From positions 60,441 to 124,440 of the forward strand of contig NZ_CM001773.1 of assembly GCF_000314895.2 (NCBI RefSeq): 64,000 nucleotides of DNA. Reading direction: 5' to 3'. This stretch comes from Providencia sneebia DSM 19967 (GTDB lineage Bacteria; Pseudomonadota; Gammaproteobacteria; Enterobacterales; Enterobacteriaceae). A program made the position numbers and the translations under genes. Positions 20,753 through 31,944 of this stretch are shown piece by piece (positions within the stretch are counted from its first letter, which is position 1; every line of letters starts with the position of its first letter). Under the pieces are notes generated by a model. It was not told the DNA's origin, did not search any database, and worked only from the letters and a program-made list of their open reading frames with translations.

Positions 20753-23254
20753 TTATTCAATAATATTTGAACATGCTAGAATTAAAGACTGTCCATTATT
20801 TTCTATTTTATTTGGGAAATTAATTTGACATTTTTTATCTTCCCCCCAACTTACTATCATTGTTTCATTTGGATTAATACCCGATATATAAGCATTCCCA
20901 AATTCACCAACCATACCTGTATTTCTATTTTTTAAATTAGTGACTTGAGAAGCAAAAGGCGGATAACTCCCATCTGTTAATCTAATAGCAACCATTAATT
21001 TCATACCTGAGTTAACATCAAATTTACGATAACCAATAGCACCTTCAGTGAGTGTAGCTAATAATACGGTATCATTAACTTCTGCATTATCTGGAAGGTT
21101 ATTAATATCAATTTTAATTTTATTTCGATAATAGCTATTCACTTCAGGTAAAACAGCTTTACCAAAAATATTGGTATAAACTGGAGAGCTATAACCTTGA
21201 ACTGGAATATCAGCAACATTATCTGTATCAACCAACAAACGCGTACCGCCTGGTAGATTGCTTCTATGTAAAGCACCACCATTCATTGTCATAGTCACTC
21301 CTCCCTGCACATTCAGACCAAATGCAGTATATTGATTATGAACATAATCTGCGGTTCCACTAAATTTAGCATTATTCGCCTGATGATAAATATAAGCGTT
21401 AGCAAGTCCACCGCTACGTTGATTGCCAACACTCATTCTATATGAAGTATCACTATCTATACGATTAAAGAAACCAACAGTATCTGATACATCATTATCA
21501 TTATTAATGTTTGAACTATAATTTAAATTACCACCATTCCCCCATGGCATACTCATACTTAAATAAGCACCTTGGTCATTCCCCCAATTACTTTTATTTT
21601 TAAATAAACTTAATGTGAGAGATAAATTTTTATAATTACCGATATCAAAATATTTTATTGCCGTTAAATCATAACGATTTTGATCAGGTTGATTCCAATA
21701 TGTTTGATAACGATAATTTAAACCTGTTGAGAGTCTATAATCCTGAAAGTTTTTACTTAATGAAATTGTATATAGCTCTTTTTGATGATTTTCCCGCTTA
21801 CCGTAATTTTCTTTTGCACTTAAATATTGAGACATGGTCATAAAATCGCTCTCTGAAAAGCGGTATCCAGCAAACTGTATTTGGCTATCTATTTCATTAA
21901 ATCTTTTCGAATAACTGATACGATATGAACGTCCATTATATTTATTATCATTATAAATTTTTGAAATCGACTGAGTTGCATCAAACGATATTGCTCCAAA
22001 GGCGAGTAAGTCACGACCAAAACCAATGGAAAAAGCATTATAATTTTGGCTATTGAGACTACCTGCAAATAATGACCAGCCATTTGTCACTCCCCATGAA
22101 AATTCACCAGAAGCAAACACTTCTCCATTAGTATGGTGATCCATATCTGCTGGACGCCCAAAACTTAATTTATATCTAACATGCCCAGGGCGAGTAAGAT
22201 ATGGAATAGTCGCGGTATTAACTTGATATTATTGAATACGCCCATCTTGTTCTTCAACTTTTACATCTAAAGTACCACTGACTGCACTACTTAAATCTTG
22301 AATACTAAAAGGTCCAGCTGCAACTTGAGTTTGGTAAATAACCCGCCCTTGTTGTGAGATAATCACTTGAGCATTTGTCTGCGCTACACCATTAACTTCT
22401 GGCGCATATCCTCGTAAATTAGGTGGTATCATGCTCGAATCTGAACGTAAAGCAGCACCAATATAGCGGAACGTATCAAATAAATCGGAATCGAAATAAT
22501 CCTCACCTAATATTAATTTAGCCTTTAATTGAGCAATAGCGCGATAAGTATAAAATCGACTCCACTTGAAATTTGTGTTTACAGCTTCATTAGATCCTGT
22601 CGCATGATTTAAATGCCCTTGCCAATCACCACGAAAGCGCCAAGCTCCTAAATTAATACCTGCGACACCATTACCATTTAATGAATAAGAATTATTCCCT
22701 GACTTATGAGGTCTATTTGTTTTACCGTTTATATTATAGTCAAATAAAATTCCAGAAATACCTTCATCCCAACGTGACGGCGGTTCCCATGATGAATCTG
22801 AATATTCAACATAAGCTTGAGGCATTCCAATATAGAGTGTTAGTGTGCCGAGATCAGCATTGTAATTGACTCCTGGGATCGAACTCCAATCTAAACAATT
22901 CCCATCTCTTAACCATGTGACTTTTTTCAACGTTTCTGATTTTAAGGCTAAAATTGAGACTTGATCTGGTGATAAGCAAGCCAAACTACCAGTTTCTTGT
23001 GAGTCATCACTATAAAATGTAATTGGCTGCTCTGAAATGACATTTTTATTTAGCTGAATTTTTAACGTATATATTCCTGGAAGTATATATCCTGATTTAG
23101 AAAACTGGCTAACATCAATATTCTCACCATCATCTAAATTGAACATATTTGGGTTAAATTCAACAGTATTTGAATATGCCGAGTTAAAAATAAAAAAGGC
23201 ACTTAATATAACAAGCTTTCTTACTAATACATTTTTTATTTTCAATAATGACAT
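20753..23254 (-). pseudogene. Outer-membrane fimbrial usher (MrpC/PapC-like) with one in-frame stop
   Basis: The usher is the outer-membrane pore that assembles chaperone-subunit complexes. The frame is open from ATG 23254 for 341 codons: signal peptide, N-terminal domain with FNPNMFNLDDGENIDVSQF, early barrel, and the VAAGPFSIQDLSSAVSGTL segment. It then meets TAA at 22231-22229. It stays open in the same frame afterwards for 28 codons (YQVNTATIPYLTRPG...) and on to the ATG at 22144 and 463 further codons, ending near NGQSLILACSNI. Removing this single stop gives about 833 residues, a normal usher length. A one-base CAA-to-TAA change would explain it. Without read-through the usher is dead. 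Confidence 0.9.
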
Positions 23255-23287
23255 TGTAATTATCCGTATAATAAAAATCAGGAAAAA

Positions 23288-23812
23288 TCAGTAATAGCTA
23301 ATTTTATAAATAATAATAGTATGAAAATCACCTGCTCTTACATCAGAGCCATCAGCAACAAGCCTAATTTTATAATCTAAAAACATATCGCCAGATGAGA
23401 TTTTTATTTTATCCATACTTTTACCTGGCACAGCAGTTTGGTCATTAATATCTTTTATTTGTAAAACAACCCCTCTTGCATCTCCATTAACAGTATAATA
23501 ATTACCTTTACTAGCTCCATTAAATGTAACCTCAAAATTTTCCCATTGAATATTTTCATTCACGGATGAAACTAATTGGCAATCAATCAATTTAATTGAA
23601 AATTTCTTTTCTTGTGAAGCACCGTTTTGAGATATATATGAAATTGGAATAACACCTAAATTTATAGATTGATCATCACTACCTGTATCAATTAAACAAG
23701 GTGTTTCAACTATAGTTCCTTTCATATTCACCCGACCAAATCCCTGAATAGCAGATGCGTAAATATTAAAAGAAATTAAAAATAGTGATAAAAGAGGCAT
23801 TAATTTTTTCAT
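23288..23812 (-). CDS. Fimbrial subunit / assembly protein (MrpB-like)
   Basis: The second operon gene encodes 174 residues from ATG 23812 (MKKLMPLLSLFLISF); a TTG four codons upstream is less likely. It has a signal peptide, the pilin cysteines ETPCLI and LIDCQ, the core GVVLQIKD, and a final strand HTIIIYKISYY. Position between major pilin and usher corresponds to mrpB/papH-type genes, whose products anchor or terminate the fimbria. That role is inferred from gene order. A hairpin separates it from the major pilin gene. Confidence 0.75.
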   Translation of the reverse strand: MKKLMPLLSLFLISFNIYASAIQGFGRVNMKGTIVETPCLIDTGSDDQSINLGVIPISYISQNGASQEKKFSIKLIDCQLVSSVNENIQWENFEVTFNGASKGNYYTVNGDARGVVLQIKDINDQTAVPGKSMDKIKISSGDMFLDYKIRLVADGSDVRAGDFHTIIIYKISYY

Positions 23813-23828
23813 TAATAAATCCAATTAG

Positions 23829-23858
23829 CGGGTCAGTTCTATAGAAATAACTGACCCG
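23829..23858 (-). terminator. Intercistronic hairpin after the major pilin gene
   Basis: CGGGTCAGT/ACTGACCCG forms a strong stem just past the major pilin stop, with no T-run. Such hairpins after major pilin genes usually protect or partly terminate the mRNA, giving excess major subunit. Confidence 0.6.
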
Positions 23859-23865
23859 ATATTTC

Positions 23866-24411
23866 TTATTGGTATGCTAGGGTAAAGTTTGCTGTTGCGT
23901 AGAACTCACCAACTTTGACAGCATTATCACCTGTACCGCCTAAACCTTTCACATAAGAAGAAAACTCAAGAGAGTTAGGACCTGTTTGTAATTTATGTGG
24001 TTTAGTTGCAACATTGTTTTCTACTTTATTATTCCCTGAAATGATTGCAATACCAGCACCCATAGAATCTTTTCCATCAAATCCAACTAGGTTAGTATCT
24101 GCACCTGCATCAGTGAAACTAAATGTAGTGGTAACTTGTTTGTCAGCTAAATCACTAACATCACAGTCAGCCAATTCAATGCTAAATGTTTCGATATGGC
24201 TTTCACCAGTGTTGTTATTAGCAGCCAGTACTTTACGAGAAATTTGACCAAAATCGACTTCAATTGGATTTGGTGATTCAATTGAGCATGGTGCATCAAT
24301 AATATAACCATGGAATTTAACTTGTCCTGAACCTTGACCTTGTTGGCCAGCAGCAAAGGCTGATGAACTCATTGCAGCAGTAATCAAAGTAGCAAAAATA
24401 ACCTTTTTCAT
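23866..24411 (-). CDS. Major fimbrial subunit (MrpA-like)
   Basis: This 181-residue pilin is the main shaft subunit. The signal peptide MKKVIFATLITAAMSSSAFA is followed by a mature chain rich in Gly/Gln (AGQQGQGSGQVKFHG), then pilin cysteines DAPCSI and LADCDV. It ends in the canonical donor-strand pattern EFYATANFTLAYQ. It is the first structural gene of an operon ordered major pilin, MrpB-like, usher, chaperone, two minor subunits and adhesin, the mrp order without mrpI. The gene itself is intact, but its assembly depends on the interrupted usher. Confidence 0.92.
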   Translation of the reverse strand: MKKVIFATLITAAMSSSAFAAGQQGQGSGQVKFHGYIIDAPCSIESPNPIEVDFGQISRKVLAANNNTGESHIETFSIELADCDVSDLADKQVTTTFSFTDAGADTNLVGFDGKDSMGAGIAIISGNNKVENNVATKPHKLQTGPNSLEFSSYVKGLGGTGDNAVKVGEFYATANFTLAYQ

Positions 24412-24510
24412 AGCTTTCCTCTATAATAGAAATAACATCTTAATTAACGGATGAATTTTTTAAAATACAAGAGATAAATATTTATTCGTCTCTATGATAA
24501 AATAAACAAA

Positions 24511-24542
24511 ATATCCCCCTTAAATAATAATAAGGAGATATT
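24511..24542 (-). terminator. Probable terminator between the XRE regulator and the major pilin gene
   Basis: On the minus strand ATATCTCCTTA...TAAGGGGGATAT is followed by TTTTGTTTATTTT. This suggests the regulator upstream is transcribed separately or attenuated, leaving about 100 bp for a pilin promoter. Confidence 0.45.
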
Positions 24543-24596
24543 GTATTTATTCATTTTAAAAATTTAAATAAAAATTAGTTTATTAAAAATAAACGA

Positions 24597-24920
24597 TTAA
24601 TTATCCATTAAAACAAATGGATTAAAGAATTTTTTAGCTTCTGGTTCTTCACTATCAAAAACATTTAGATATACTTTTTTGAAAAATTCATCAACAGATA
24701 CATTGAGAATATCTAATATAATAATTAGATTATCTACAGTAATATTACAAACTCCACATTCATATCTAGATATTTGTTGCTGTGATATATCTAATAAGCA
24801 TGCTAATTCTTTTCCGGTCATTGACCTATTCTTTCGAAGCCTATTTATTTCTTTCCCAATTGCTTTTGAAAAAAGATTTCTGATACCATTTTTAGTATAT
24901 TTATCACATAGACTATTCAT
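24597..24920 (-). CDS. XRE-family regulator (MrpJ-like)
   Basis: This 107-residue protein has one helix-turn-helix of the XRE type: IGKEINRLRKNRSMTGKELA, then LDISQQQISRYECG and a helix VDNLIIILDILNVSVDEFF. The SQQQISRYE recognition helix and overall length match the MrpJ family of Proteus, which repress motility when fimbriae are made. MrpJ is usually the last gene of its operon; this one lies upstream of the major pilin gene on the same strand, behind a hairpin. A related gene occurs at 52934-53323 beside the second fimbrial locus. Confidence 0.85.
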   Translation of the reverse strand: MNSLCDKYTKNGIRNLFSKAIGKEINRLRKNRSMTGKELACLLDISQQQISRYECGVCNITVDNLIIILDILNVSVDEFFKKVYLNVFDSEEPEAKKFFNPFVLMDN

Positions 24921-25789
24921 AATATCCTATTTGATTAATTATTTATTAAGTATAAAAAATAATATTTCTTAATTCATTGCGCCTTCTTTTAAAGAATTTA
25001 CTTGAAATACTTTATGAAATCAAATTACTCAAAATTAAGAATGTATAATATTTCCCCAAAATATTACACACCAAATAAGAGTATAGATTGCCGAGCCAAG
25101 TAGATAGTAATGTCATAAATTTAGTTAATTTAGAGCATCACAAAAAGATAGCACTTAATACCAAATAATACCCGACTTCAGATTAAAAACAATATTTTAA
25201 TCTAAAAAAATAATTATTAATACTTTTTAAAACATAGAGGAGTATAAATGTAACAAAATTAGTCAGAAAAACATGGATAAAAATAAATAAATCATTTAAA
25301 TCAACATGATATGAATTGAACTTTTTTAATATTTTTACTATAGGTATATATTAATTAAGTATACACCCATATAACATTTAGCTTAGGTAAAAATTTTTAT
25401 TTAACTTATCTATTAACTATATCTATACCATGAGATAAATCTAATACCTTATATCGCTAAGTCTATAGGTTCATATTTTGTCGTTTTATTTTAAATACAA
25501 CCATTTGATACAATACTGAGCTAAGCTTCTCTTCTTATATTAAGTATGATGTATTAAGTCAGATATTAGAAACGGCTAATTCATACCCATCATTTTTTTG
25601 ATATAACAATAATTTTATGAGTATCCCAAGTAAGTAACAGCATACATAAGAATGTGATTTTGATTACAGAATCTAGCCAACAAGGGCTTAGTGTAAAGTA
25701 TGAAGTGGCTAACTATAGATAAAGTGCCCGCGCAAGGGTACAATCCCCCCCAATGTAAACCTCTGTCAATTATATTCAGGACCTTCGTC
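24921..25789. other. AT-rich non-coding region between the fimbrial regulator and fbp
   Basis: This 869-bp stretch is strongly AT-rich with many short poly-A and poly-T tracts, typical of an H-NS-silenced fimbrial control region. No gene, recombinase gene or clear invertible repeat is seen. The last 100 bp contain the probable fbp promoter. Confidence 0.5.
25716..25744 (+). promoter_or_regulatory. Candidate sigma-70 promoter of fbp
   Basis: TAGATA (25716-25721) and TACAAT (25739-25744) are separated by 17 bp, about 45 bp upstream of the fbp start codon. The -10 box is good and the -35 box is partial (4 of 6). Confidence 0.4.
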
Positions 25790-26797
25790 ATGAAAACATT
25801 AGGCGAATTCATCGTCGATAAGCAACAAGATTTTCCTCATGCAACCGGAGAACTGACAGCATTACTGTCAGCAATCAAACTGGGCGCTAAAATTATTCAT
25901 CGCGATATTAACAAAGCTGGATTGGTCGATATCCTAGGCACAAGTGGTGTTTCAAACGTGCAAGGTGAAGTCCAAATGAAACTTGACCTGTATGCTAATG
26001 AAAAACTGAAAGCGGCTTTGAAAGCACGCGGGGAAGTTGCAGGTATTGCCTCTGAAGAAGAAGATGAAATCGTTATTTTTGAAGGTGATCGTGCAGAAAA
26101 TGCTAAGTATGTCGTATTAATGGACCCATTGGATGGTTCTTCTAATATTGATGTAAACGTTTCCGTTGGAACCATTTTCTCTATTTACCACCGCATTACG
26201 CCAATTGGTCAATCTGTTACTGAAGCCGATTTCTTACAACCCGGTTATCGCCAAGTTGCAGCGGGATATGTAGTTTATGGTTCATCCACCATGTTGGTTT
26301 ATACAACGGGTTGTGGTGTTCATGCATTTACCTATGATCCATCACTAGGCGTATTTTGCTTATCTCATGAAAGAGTCATGTTCCCAGCCGAAGGTAAAAT
26401 GTATTCCATAAACGAAGGAAACTATATTAAGTTCCCTATGGGTGTGAAGAAATACATTAAATACTGCCAAGAACAAGATGAAGCAACTGGTCGTCCTTAT
26501 ACGACACGTTATATTGGTTCATTAGTTGCTGATTTCCATCGTAACTTGCTCAAAGGTGGTATTTACATTTATCCAAGCACTGCAAGTCATCCTAAAGGTA
26601 AATTACGTTTACTTTATGAGTGCAACCCAATTGCTTTCCTTGCTGAACAAGCAGGCGGTAAAGCAAGCAATGGGCATGAGCGTATTCTCGATATTATTCC
26701 AAGTGAACTTCACCAACGTGCGCCATTCTTTGTCGGCACAAAATCTATGGTTGAGAAAGCTGAATCATTTATGCGTGAATTCCCAGACGCTGAATAA
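25790..26797 (+). CDS. fbp: Fructose-1,6-bisphosphatase class I
   Basis: Fbp catalyses the committed gluconeogenic step from fructose-1,6-bisphosphate to fructose-6-phosphate. The start at 25790 ([15 protein letters not shown]) with AGGA upstream gives 335 residues against 332 in E. coli. The frame runs 30 codons further upstream without conservation. It has the metal-site motif [20 protein letters not shown] and the substrate loop [16 protein letters not shown]. It is monocistronic, with its own terminator. mpl, its divergent neighbour in E. coli, is 8 kb away behind the fimbrial operon. Confidence 0.97.
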   Translation: MKTLGEFIVDKQQDFPHATGELTALLSAIKLGAKIIHRDINKAGLVDILGTSGVSNVQGEVQMKLDLYANEKLKAALKARGEVAGIASEEEDEIVIFEGDRAENAKYVVLMDPLDGSSNIDVNVSVGTIFSIYHRITPIGQSVTEADFLQPGYRQVAAGYVVYGSSTMLVYTTGCGVHAFTYDPSLGVFCLSHERVMFPAEGKMYSINEGNYIKFPMGVKKYIKYCQEQDEATGRPYTTRYIGSLVADFHRNLLKGGIYIYPSTASHPKGKLRLLYECNPIAFLAEQAGGKASNGHERILDIIPSELHQRAPFFVGTKSMVEKAESFMREFPDAE

Positions 26798-26811
26798 TCT
26801 CGTTTTAATCC

Positions 26812-26839
26812 AAAAAGGTGGGGTTATCCCGCCTTTTTT
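26812..26839 (+). terminator. Terminator of fbp
   Basis: AAAAAGGTGGG/TCCCGCCTTTTTT stem with a GTTA loop and T-run directly after fbp. Confidence 0.75.
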
Positions 26840-27047
26840 GTCACCCGCCACCCGCTTTTTTTCATGAATTCCCCATCAACTAGTGAGTTTTATGCTTCTT
26901 TACGGCTATAATAAAGGCCACGTTATATCCCAAGTATCTTCTATTTTGTAAAAATGGTAATTCAGTCGCGTTATTAGATACTACAAATGTTGATACAACC
27001 TAAAGTGGGATTGGGGTATTAGTTCTTAACATAAAGGATACTTTTTC

Positions 27048-27578
27048 ATGAGCCTGAACAATGTACCGGCAGGTAAAGATCTGCCTGAAGATATCTACGT
27101 TATTATCGAAATTCCTGCTAACGCAGATCCTATCAAATACGAAGTTGATAAAGAATCCGGTGCTCTGTTTGTAGACCGTTTCATGTCTACTGCTATGTTC
27201 TACCCATGTAACTATGGTTACATTAACAACACACTATCTCTTGATGGTGACCCAGTTGACGTTCTTGTTCCAACACCTTATCCATTACAACCAGGTTCAG
27301 TGATCCGCTGCCGCCCTGTTGGCGTGTTGAAAATGACTGATGAATCAGGTGAAGATGCTAAATTGGTTGCTGTACCACATACCAAACTGAGCAAAGAATA
27401 TGACCACATTAAAGATGTGAATGATTTGCCAGAATTGCTGCGTGCACAAATCACGCATTTCTTTGAGCATTACAAAGATTTAGAAAAAGGTAAATGGGTT
27501 AAAGTTGATGGTTGGGAAGATGTTGAAGCTGCTAAAGCAGAAATTGTCTCATCTTTCGAACGCGCTGCTAAAAAATAA
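27048..27578 (+). CDS. ppa: Inorganic pyrophosphatase
   Basis: Ppa hydrolyses pyrophosphate and drives biosynthetic reactions. The 176 residues equal the E. coli length. The family signature [11 protein letters not shown] (D66, D71 and others binding magnesium) is present, as are the [10 protein letters not shown] and [13 protein letters not shown] blocks. The ribosome-binding site AAAGGA lies close upstream. It is transcribed alone toward ytfP on the opposite strand. The ytfQRT-yjfF sugar transporter that separates fbp from ppa in E. coli is absent here. Confidence 0.98.
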   Translation: MSLNNVPAGKDLPEDIYVIIEIPANADPIKYEVDKESGALFVDRFMSTAMFYPCNYGYINNTLSLDGDPVDVLVPTPYPLQPGSVIRCRPVGVLKMTDESGEDAKLVAVPHTKLSKEYDHIKDVNDLPELLRAQITHFFEHYKDLEKGKWVKVDGWEDVEAAKAEIVSSFERAAKK

Positions 27579-27631
27579 TTTAGCTATTATTAGTTAAATT
27601 ATCACTATCCTCAATATGGATAGCCTATACC

Positions 27632-27663
27632 AAAGCCCTTCATTGATTAATGAAGGGCTTTTT
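27632..27663 (+). terminator. Terminator of ppa
   Basis: AAAGCCCTTCATT/AATGAAGGGCTTT stem followed by T residues, 54 nt after the ppa stop. Confidence 0.85.
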
Positions 27664-27700
27664 AGTTAAAATTCAATGATATTGTATGAAGATTTAGAAT

Positions 27701-27737
27701 AAAAAGGGCTTTGACAATCATGTCAGAGCCCTTTTTT
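27701..27737 (-). terminator. Terminator of the tamA-tamB-ytfP operon
   Basis: AAAAAGGGCT.TGACA/TGTCAGAGCCCTTTTTT is a long imperfect stem with T-runs on both strands. It sits downstream of ytfP on the minus strand and beyond the ppa terminator on the plus strand. Confidence 0.8.
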
Positions 27738-27810
27738 ACTACTTTCGTAATAGTGCATTGAAATTGAGTAAGCTTCTACCACAAGCCCGCTTGTAGTAGA
27801 ACAGGAGCGA

Positions 27811-28158
27811 TTACTGTTCTTCGTCGCGTTTCAACCAATCACCACTTTTAATGCGGCGTAAACCATCAACAGAATGACGATAAAGATAAATCCAAGCATT
27901 ACCATAAGGCGTTGGGATTAACTCCCGAACATAGTCTTGCGAATTTTTCTTTAGCTCATCTAACTCAGTTAAAATAGATGGATCAATACGATAAACCTCG
28001 CATTCAATCACACCGTCTCCTTTGACGACAGCAGGATAATACCCAAGATCATAAATCTCATAACCATCTAACTTATGCTCTCCTAGTAGTTGAGCATTCG
28101 TCATCCAGTGGTGATTTCCTTGCTTACGCCTTAAACTGCCATAAACAATTACTCGCAT
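27811..28158 (-). CDS. ytfP: Gamma-glutamylcyclotransferase family protein YtfP
   Basis: This 115-residue AIG2/GGCT-fold protein begins MRVIVYGSLRRKQGNHHWM with the substrate-loop motif YGSLR. It contains ECEVYRIDPSILTELDELKK, whose acidic residues occupy the position of the GGCT catalytic glutamate, and ends with SGDWLKRDEEQ. It aligns along its length with E. coli YtfP (113). The physiological substrate is not known. It starts 3 nt after tamB and is the last gene of the tamA-tamB-ytfP operon, an arrangement conserved in enterobacteria. Confidence 0.93.
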   Translation of the reverse strand: MRVIVYGSLRRKQGNHHWMTNAQLLGEHKLDGYEIYDLGYYPAVVKGDGVIECEVYRIDPSILTELDELKKNSQDYVRELIPTPYGNAWIYLYRHSVDGLRRIKSGDWLKRDEEQ

Positions 28159-28161
28159 ATT

Positions 28162-31100
28162 TTAAAACTCAAATTGATAAAGGAGATCCAGCGCCTGATT
28201 CACACCAGACACGGCTTCCAGATATAGTTTAGGCATTAATCTATAACGTAACGTTAATGTTGCCAATGAATCAAATATACCAACACCATATTTAATTTGT
28301 AAATCATTGGTAATTTTACCACTCACTACGACTTGAGATTTATCACCAATCCCTTGCGTATCGAGCGCCAAATCAGAAACGCCAAATGTTTCACCAATCT
28401 TACCGACAAGCTGCCCACTTTGCGCAACACCTAGGCCAATTAGCATTGATGTCATTTGTGAGCCATTCGCATCTCCACTTGCAAGCCCTTCACCACGTAA
28501 TAGGTAGGACAATGCTTCTTGTTGTGTTTTGGCTGGTTCTGAGAATATCTCGACTTTCGGCTTATCTGCAAGTCCAGTCACTTTTACGCCCGCAATAACA
28601 CCATCTGCGGTATTATCAGGATTACGAATAGCCTCTAGATTTAAGAAAGGTTGATCCGGTGCCCCAGAGAATTGGATCTGCCCTTTACGTACAATCAAAT
28701 CTTGACCATAAGCACGGAAACGTCCTGATGGAATATCAATCTGCCCATTTAAGTTTAGACCATGTTTGCTTTGTAGTACCTTCAACATTCCCGTTAAGCG
28801 CGCTTTTAGACCAAAAGCATCCAATCTCACATCATTACCAATCTTGATTTCGAGATCAGTTTGAATTGGAATAGGCGTACTCACTTTATCAATAGGCTTA
28901 AGGTTTTTATCAAGCATGACAACATCAGAAGATGCGCCCACAGCAGACTCAGGTAATTCTTGAACTGTAATTCTAGCCCACGGGATCGTTACGCTACCAT
29001 TTAAGGTCAGTAATGTTGGTGAAGCTTCAAAGACAATATCAGGCTGAATATCGACCTTAATCATTGGCGGCATTGAAATACGCAAATTATTTCCTACAGC
29101 CATAACTTTTGCTCGCCAAGCATCAATATTACGCCAATCTGCATCACCACTAATATTGAGGTAACCTTCAGGTGTATTGATTTGCCCATTCATCGTGGAA
29201 TTTGTGCCATTAAAGACAATACCCAAATTCCCACTCTTAATATCAAATGGGATCATAGAATATTTAACTTCTAAGGCTGATAACGATAAATTACCATTTA
29301 ACAATGGGTTATTCGCTGTACCCCCCAGACGTAAATTCGCATTTAAATTACCATTAGCGACCTCTTTTTCACCCAATAATGGTTTAATCAGTGCTAACGT
29401 GATCGAATTTATTTCTATATTACCTGAAAGCTGACGGCGCTTTTCAAGATCAGAAATATGCACATTTCCTTTAAATTGCCCATTACCCGCAATTTTGAAT
29501 AACCAATTTAAATCTGCTTTACCATTTTTCAGAGCAGCATTTAGCGTTAACGTTTCAAATTCAAGTGGTAACGGCGTACCTTGTAAAACTTGCACTGCCT
29601 TAATTTGGTTACCATTTAAATCAACTTTAGCCTGTGGCATGCTACCATCATCTTTCCAGATAACATTCGCCTTACCACTGAAGATACCGCTAACTCGTGT
29701 GCCATCAGTCAAAAATGGTTTCAACATAGCAAGGTCAAAACGCTCAAGGACGATATCTGCACTGCCGTTTTTACCGGCTTTAATTGGTTTTGGCACACAC
29801 AAACGGGCATTCGTATTCACCCAACAATGTGTACCTATGGTCACTTCCTGAGTTTGGTTCGCATAATCAAGTAACATAGGCTTGCTCAATTGCCAGTCAC
29901 CCACTGGCGTTTCAAACAAAGTGTTACTCAAGTTACCTTTCCACACTTCCGTTTGGCGATCAAACCCACCAGCAAGCGCTAAATGGCCTGAAACTGGTTC
30001 ACCTTTCACATTGAGTTTAACTGTATGCTGCTTTTCAGTCCCTTTTGCATCAAGTGTCAGTTGGCTAATCAATAAATCAGCTTGTTTAAGCTGACGAACA
30101 ACCACGGACAAATCACCACTAATTTGATCGCCTGAGGAGATATTACCTTTAATAACAATATCATCAACAGAGAGAGCATCTTGCCATTTAACGCCTTTAG
30201 CCGTTAAATCAGCCGTCACTTGTGGAGCAGCTAAATCACCTCGTAATTTGATGTCACCAAGAATAACCCCACCTAATCCCGGAAGAACGCCGCCTAAACC
30301 CGGTGCATTAATTTTAGCGTCTAAATTCCATTTATCTGCAAGGCTACCTTTTACATCAATTTGGTTCTTACCAAGTGCAAGTTTTAGCTCAGGAATGTTC
30401 CATTGTCCCGCAGCATTCCCTTCGGCTTGCCCGCGAGCCTTCAAGATATTATTTTTAACATTACCATCTAAAATAATTTCAGGAATTTGTAGCTGCCAGC
30501 TACCACCGTATAAACTTCCTCGCGTTGCTATTTTACCATCAACTTTCGCTGGCCATTCTGGCCATTGTTTAACGGTATTGATCCCTGAAAGGGTTAAAAC
30601 TGCATTCCAACTGATGGCTTTACTCCAATCAGCAACCCCCGTGATATCCGCATGGCCTTCTAATGCAGCTAATCGCAAACGGGTAAGATTAATTTGCTGT
30701 TCATTACCTTTTGCATCCAACATCAAGGTTGAGGGTGGAATATCCAGCCCAGTAATTGCGGAACGTAGTGATAAATCATAAGCTGAAGGTCGGCCATTTA
30801 GACGCAATCGAGTATTATCAAGCTTATATTGTGCTTCACCAACCAAAGGCCAGCTTAACGTTTGGCTTTCTAATGTCAGCTGAATTGGTAAATCAGCCTG
30901 AGCGAGGTCAGTTTGTGCATCAAGTGTGGCATTAATTGGCCCACTTAAATTCAGCGCTAATGCCAACTCCTCTAACAAACCGCCTTTAAGAGAAAGGTCA
31001 ACTTTTTGACCATCAAGGTCATCAAGATGGCTTTCACCCGTTAATGATAAAGAGACTGGCCACTTTTCTTTCAATGCGACTTCACCAGACAACGAGACGT

Positions 31101-31944
31101 TCCCTTGCGGTGAATCAATGGCAAACTGTTTTAGTAAGACATCTTGACCATTATTAGATAAGCTAATATTTAAGTTATTAATAACCACATCTTGGCTACC
31201 CGTTAATTTCAAATTCGAACCATTAATTCCTTTGATATCAAGGTCTACAGGTAGGATAACTTCAGGTAGTTCAGCGAGTAATGGCTTGGCAAATAGCGCC
31301 TTTAATGTTTCGCCTAATGATTCAGTTTCATTAGGATTAGCTTCTACAGCAGGTTTTTCAGGCTGTTTTTCAGCACTCTTTTCTTCATTAACAGGTAAAT
31401 TAATTGCTAAATCAATAATATCTGTTGGTAAGAGAGTTAATGCTTTTTTCTGCCAATGAATCCCTGTTCTGAATTTTTCTAAATCAATTTGGGTTCCATC
31501 AACAGTAACTTGTGTGGATGTTAATAGTAATTGATTCAGACTAATCGTTAGCGGTGCATTTAATTCCGTCAATGGCTCTGAAGGTGGAGTCTCTTCCGAA
31601 GGAGGAAGTTTACTCGTATCAACAGAAACAATGACATTTTCAGTTGAAAGGTCATCAATACATAATTCACGGCTGGTCAAACATTTAAGACGCAAAGCAA
31701 GGTGTAGTTTTTGCGCATCGACATCAACACCCGGCATCTGATATTTCACACCTTCTAAGGTTAGATTATTAATATCACCCTCAATATGGCGAATGTCTAA
31801 CCCGGGCACAAATTTCACAGCATTATTAAGCGCAAAATGCAGTCCTGATTGAGTTCCAAGTACCCAACCTAATGTCCCTAGAATTAAAACTAAAATGAAT
31901 AAAATGGTAAAACTTATCCACTTTAACCACTTCATCCATTTCAT
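28162..31944 (-). CDS. tamB: Translocation and assembly module subunit TamB
   Basis: TamB is an inner-membrane-anchored, periplasm-spanning AsmA-like protein. It works with TamA in outer-membrane protein assembly and in phospholipid transport to the outer membrane. The 1260-residue chain has an N-terminal anchor (about 8-28, [20 protein letters not shown]), a very long region of repeated beta strands, and the C-terminal DUF490 domain. The C-terminal pattern is [18 protein letters not shown]...LDLLYQFEF, typical of the TamA-binding end. The start overlaps the tamA stop (ATGA), so the two are translationally coupled. Confidence 0.96.
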   Translation of the reverse strand: MKWMKWLKWISFTILFILVLILGTLGWVLGTQSGLHFALNNAVKFVPGLDIRHIEGDINNLTLEGVKYQMPGVDVDAQKLHLALRLKCLTSRELCIDDLSTENVIVSVDTSKLPPSEETPPSEPLTELNAPLTISLNQLLLTSTQVTVDGTQIDLEKFRTGIHWQKKALTLLPTDIIDLAINLPVNEEKSAEKQPEKPAVEANPNETESLGETLKALFAKPLLAELPEVILPVDLDIKGINGSNLKLTGSQDVVINNLNISLSNNGQDVLLKQFAIDSPQGNVSLSGEVALKEKWPVSLSLTGESHLDDLDGQKVDLSLKGGLLEELALALNLSGPINATLDAQTDLAQADLPIQLTLESQTLSWPLVGEAQYKLDNTRLRLNGRPSAYDLSLRSAITGLDIPPSTLMLDAKGNEQQINLTRLRLAALEGHADITGVADWSKAISWNAVLTLSGINTVKQWPEWPAKVDGKIATRGSLYGGSWQLQIPEIILDGNVKNNILKARGQAEGNAAGQWNIPELKLALGKNQIDVKGSLADKWNLDAKINAPGLGGVLPGLGGVILGDIKLRGDLAAPQVTADLTAKGVKWQDALSVDDIVIKGNISSGDQISGDLSVVVRQLKQADLLISQLTLDAKGTEKQHTVKLNVKGEPVSGHLALAGGFDRQTEVWKGNLSNTLFETPVGDWQLSKPMLLDYANQTQEVTIGTHCWVNTNARLCVPKPIKAGKNGSADIVLERFDLAMLKPFLTDGTRVSGIFSGKANVIWKDDGSMPQAKVDLNGNQIKAVQVLQGTPLPLEFETLTLNAALKNGKADLNWLFKIAGNGQFKGNVHISDLEKRRQLSGNIEINSITLALIKPLLGEKEVANGNLNANLRLGGTANNPLLNGNLSLSALEVKYSMIPFDIKSGNLGIVFNGTNSTMNGQINTPEGYLNISGDADWRNIDAWRAKVMAVGNNLRISMPPMIKVDIQPDIVFEASPTLLTLNGSVTIPWARITVQELPESAVGASSDVVMLDKNLKPIDKVSTPIPIQTDLEIKIGNDVRLDAFGLKARLTGMLKVLQSKHGLNLNGQIDIPSGRFRAYGQDLIVRKGQIQFSGAPDQPFLNLEAIRNPDNTADGVIAGVKVTGLADKPKVEIFSEPAKTQQEALSYLLRGEGLASGDANGSQMTSMLIGLGVAQSGQLVGKIGETFGVSDLALDTQGIGDKSQVVVSGKITNDLQIKYGVGIFDSLATLTLRYRLMPKLYLEAVSGVNQALDLLYQFEF

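Noticed and set aside
24412..24596. Possible invertible promoter element as in the mrp operon
   Set aside because: Inverted repeats here are short and better explained by a terminator; no MrpI-like recombinase gene is present nearby.
25615..25812. Minus-strand frame overlapping the fbp promoter and start
   Set aside because: It overlaps the 5' end of fbp and its promoter and has no supporting signal.
30248..30781. Plus-strand frame of 177 codons opposite tamB
   Set aside because: Antisense shadow of tamB with no ribosome-binding site or domain.
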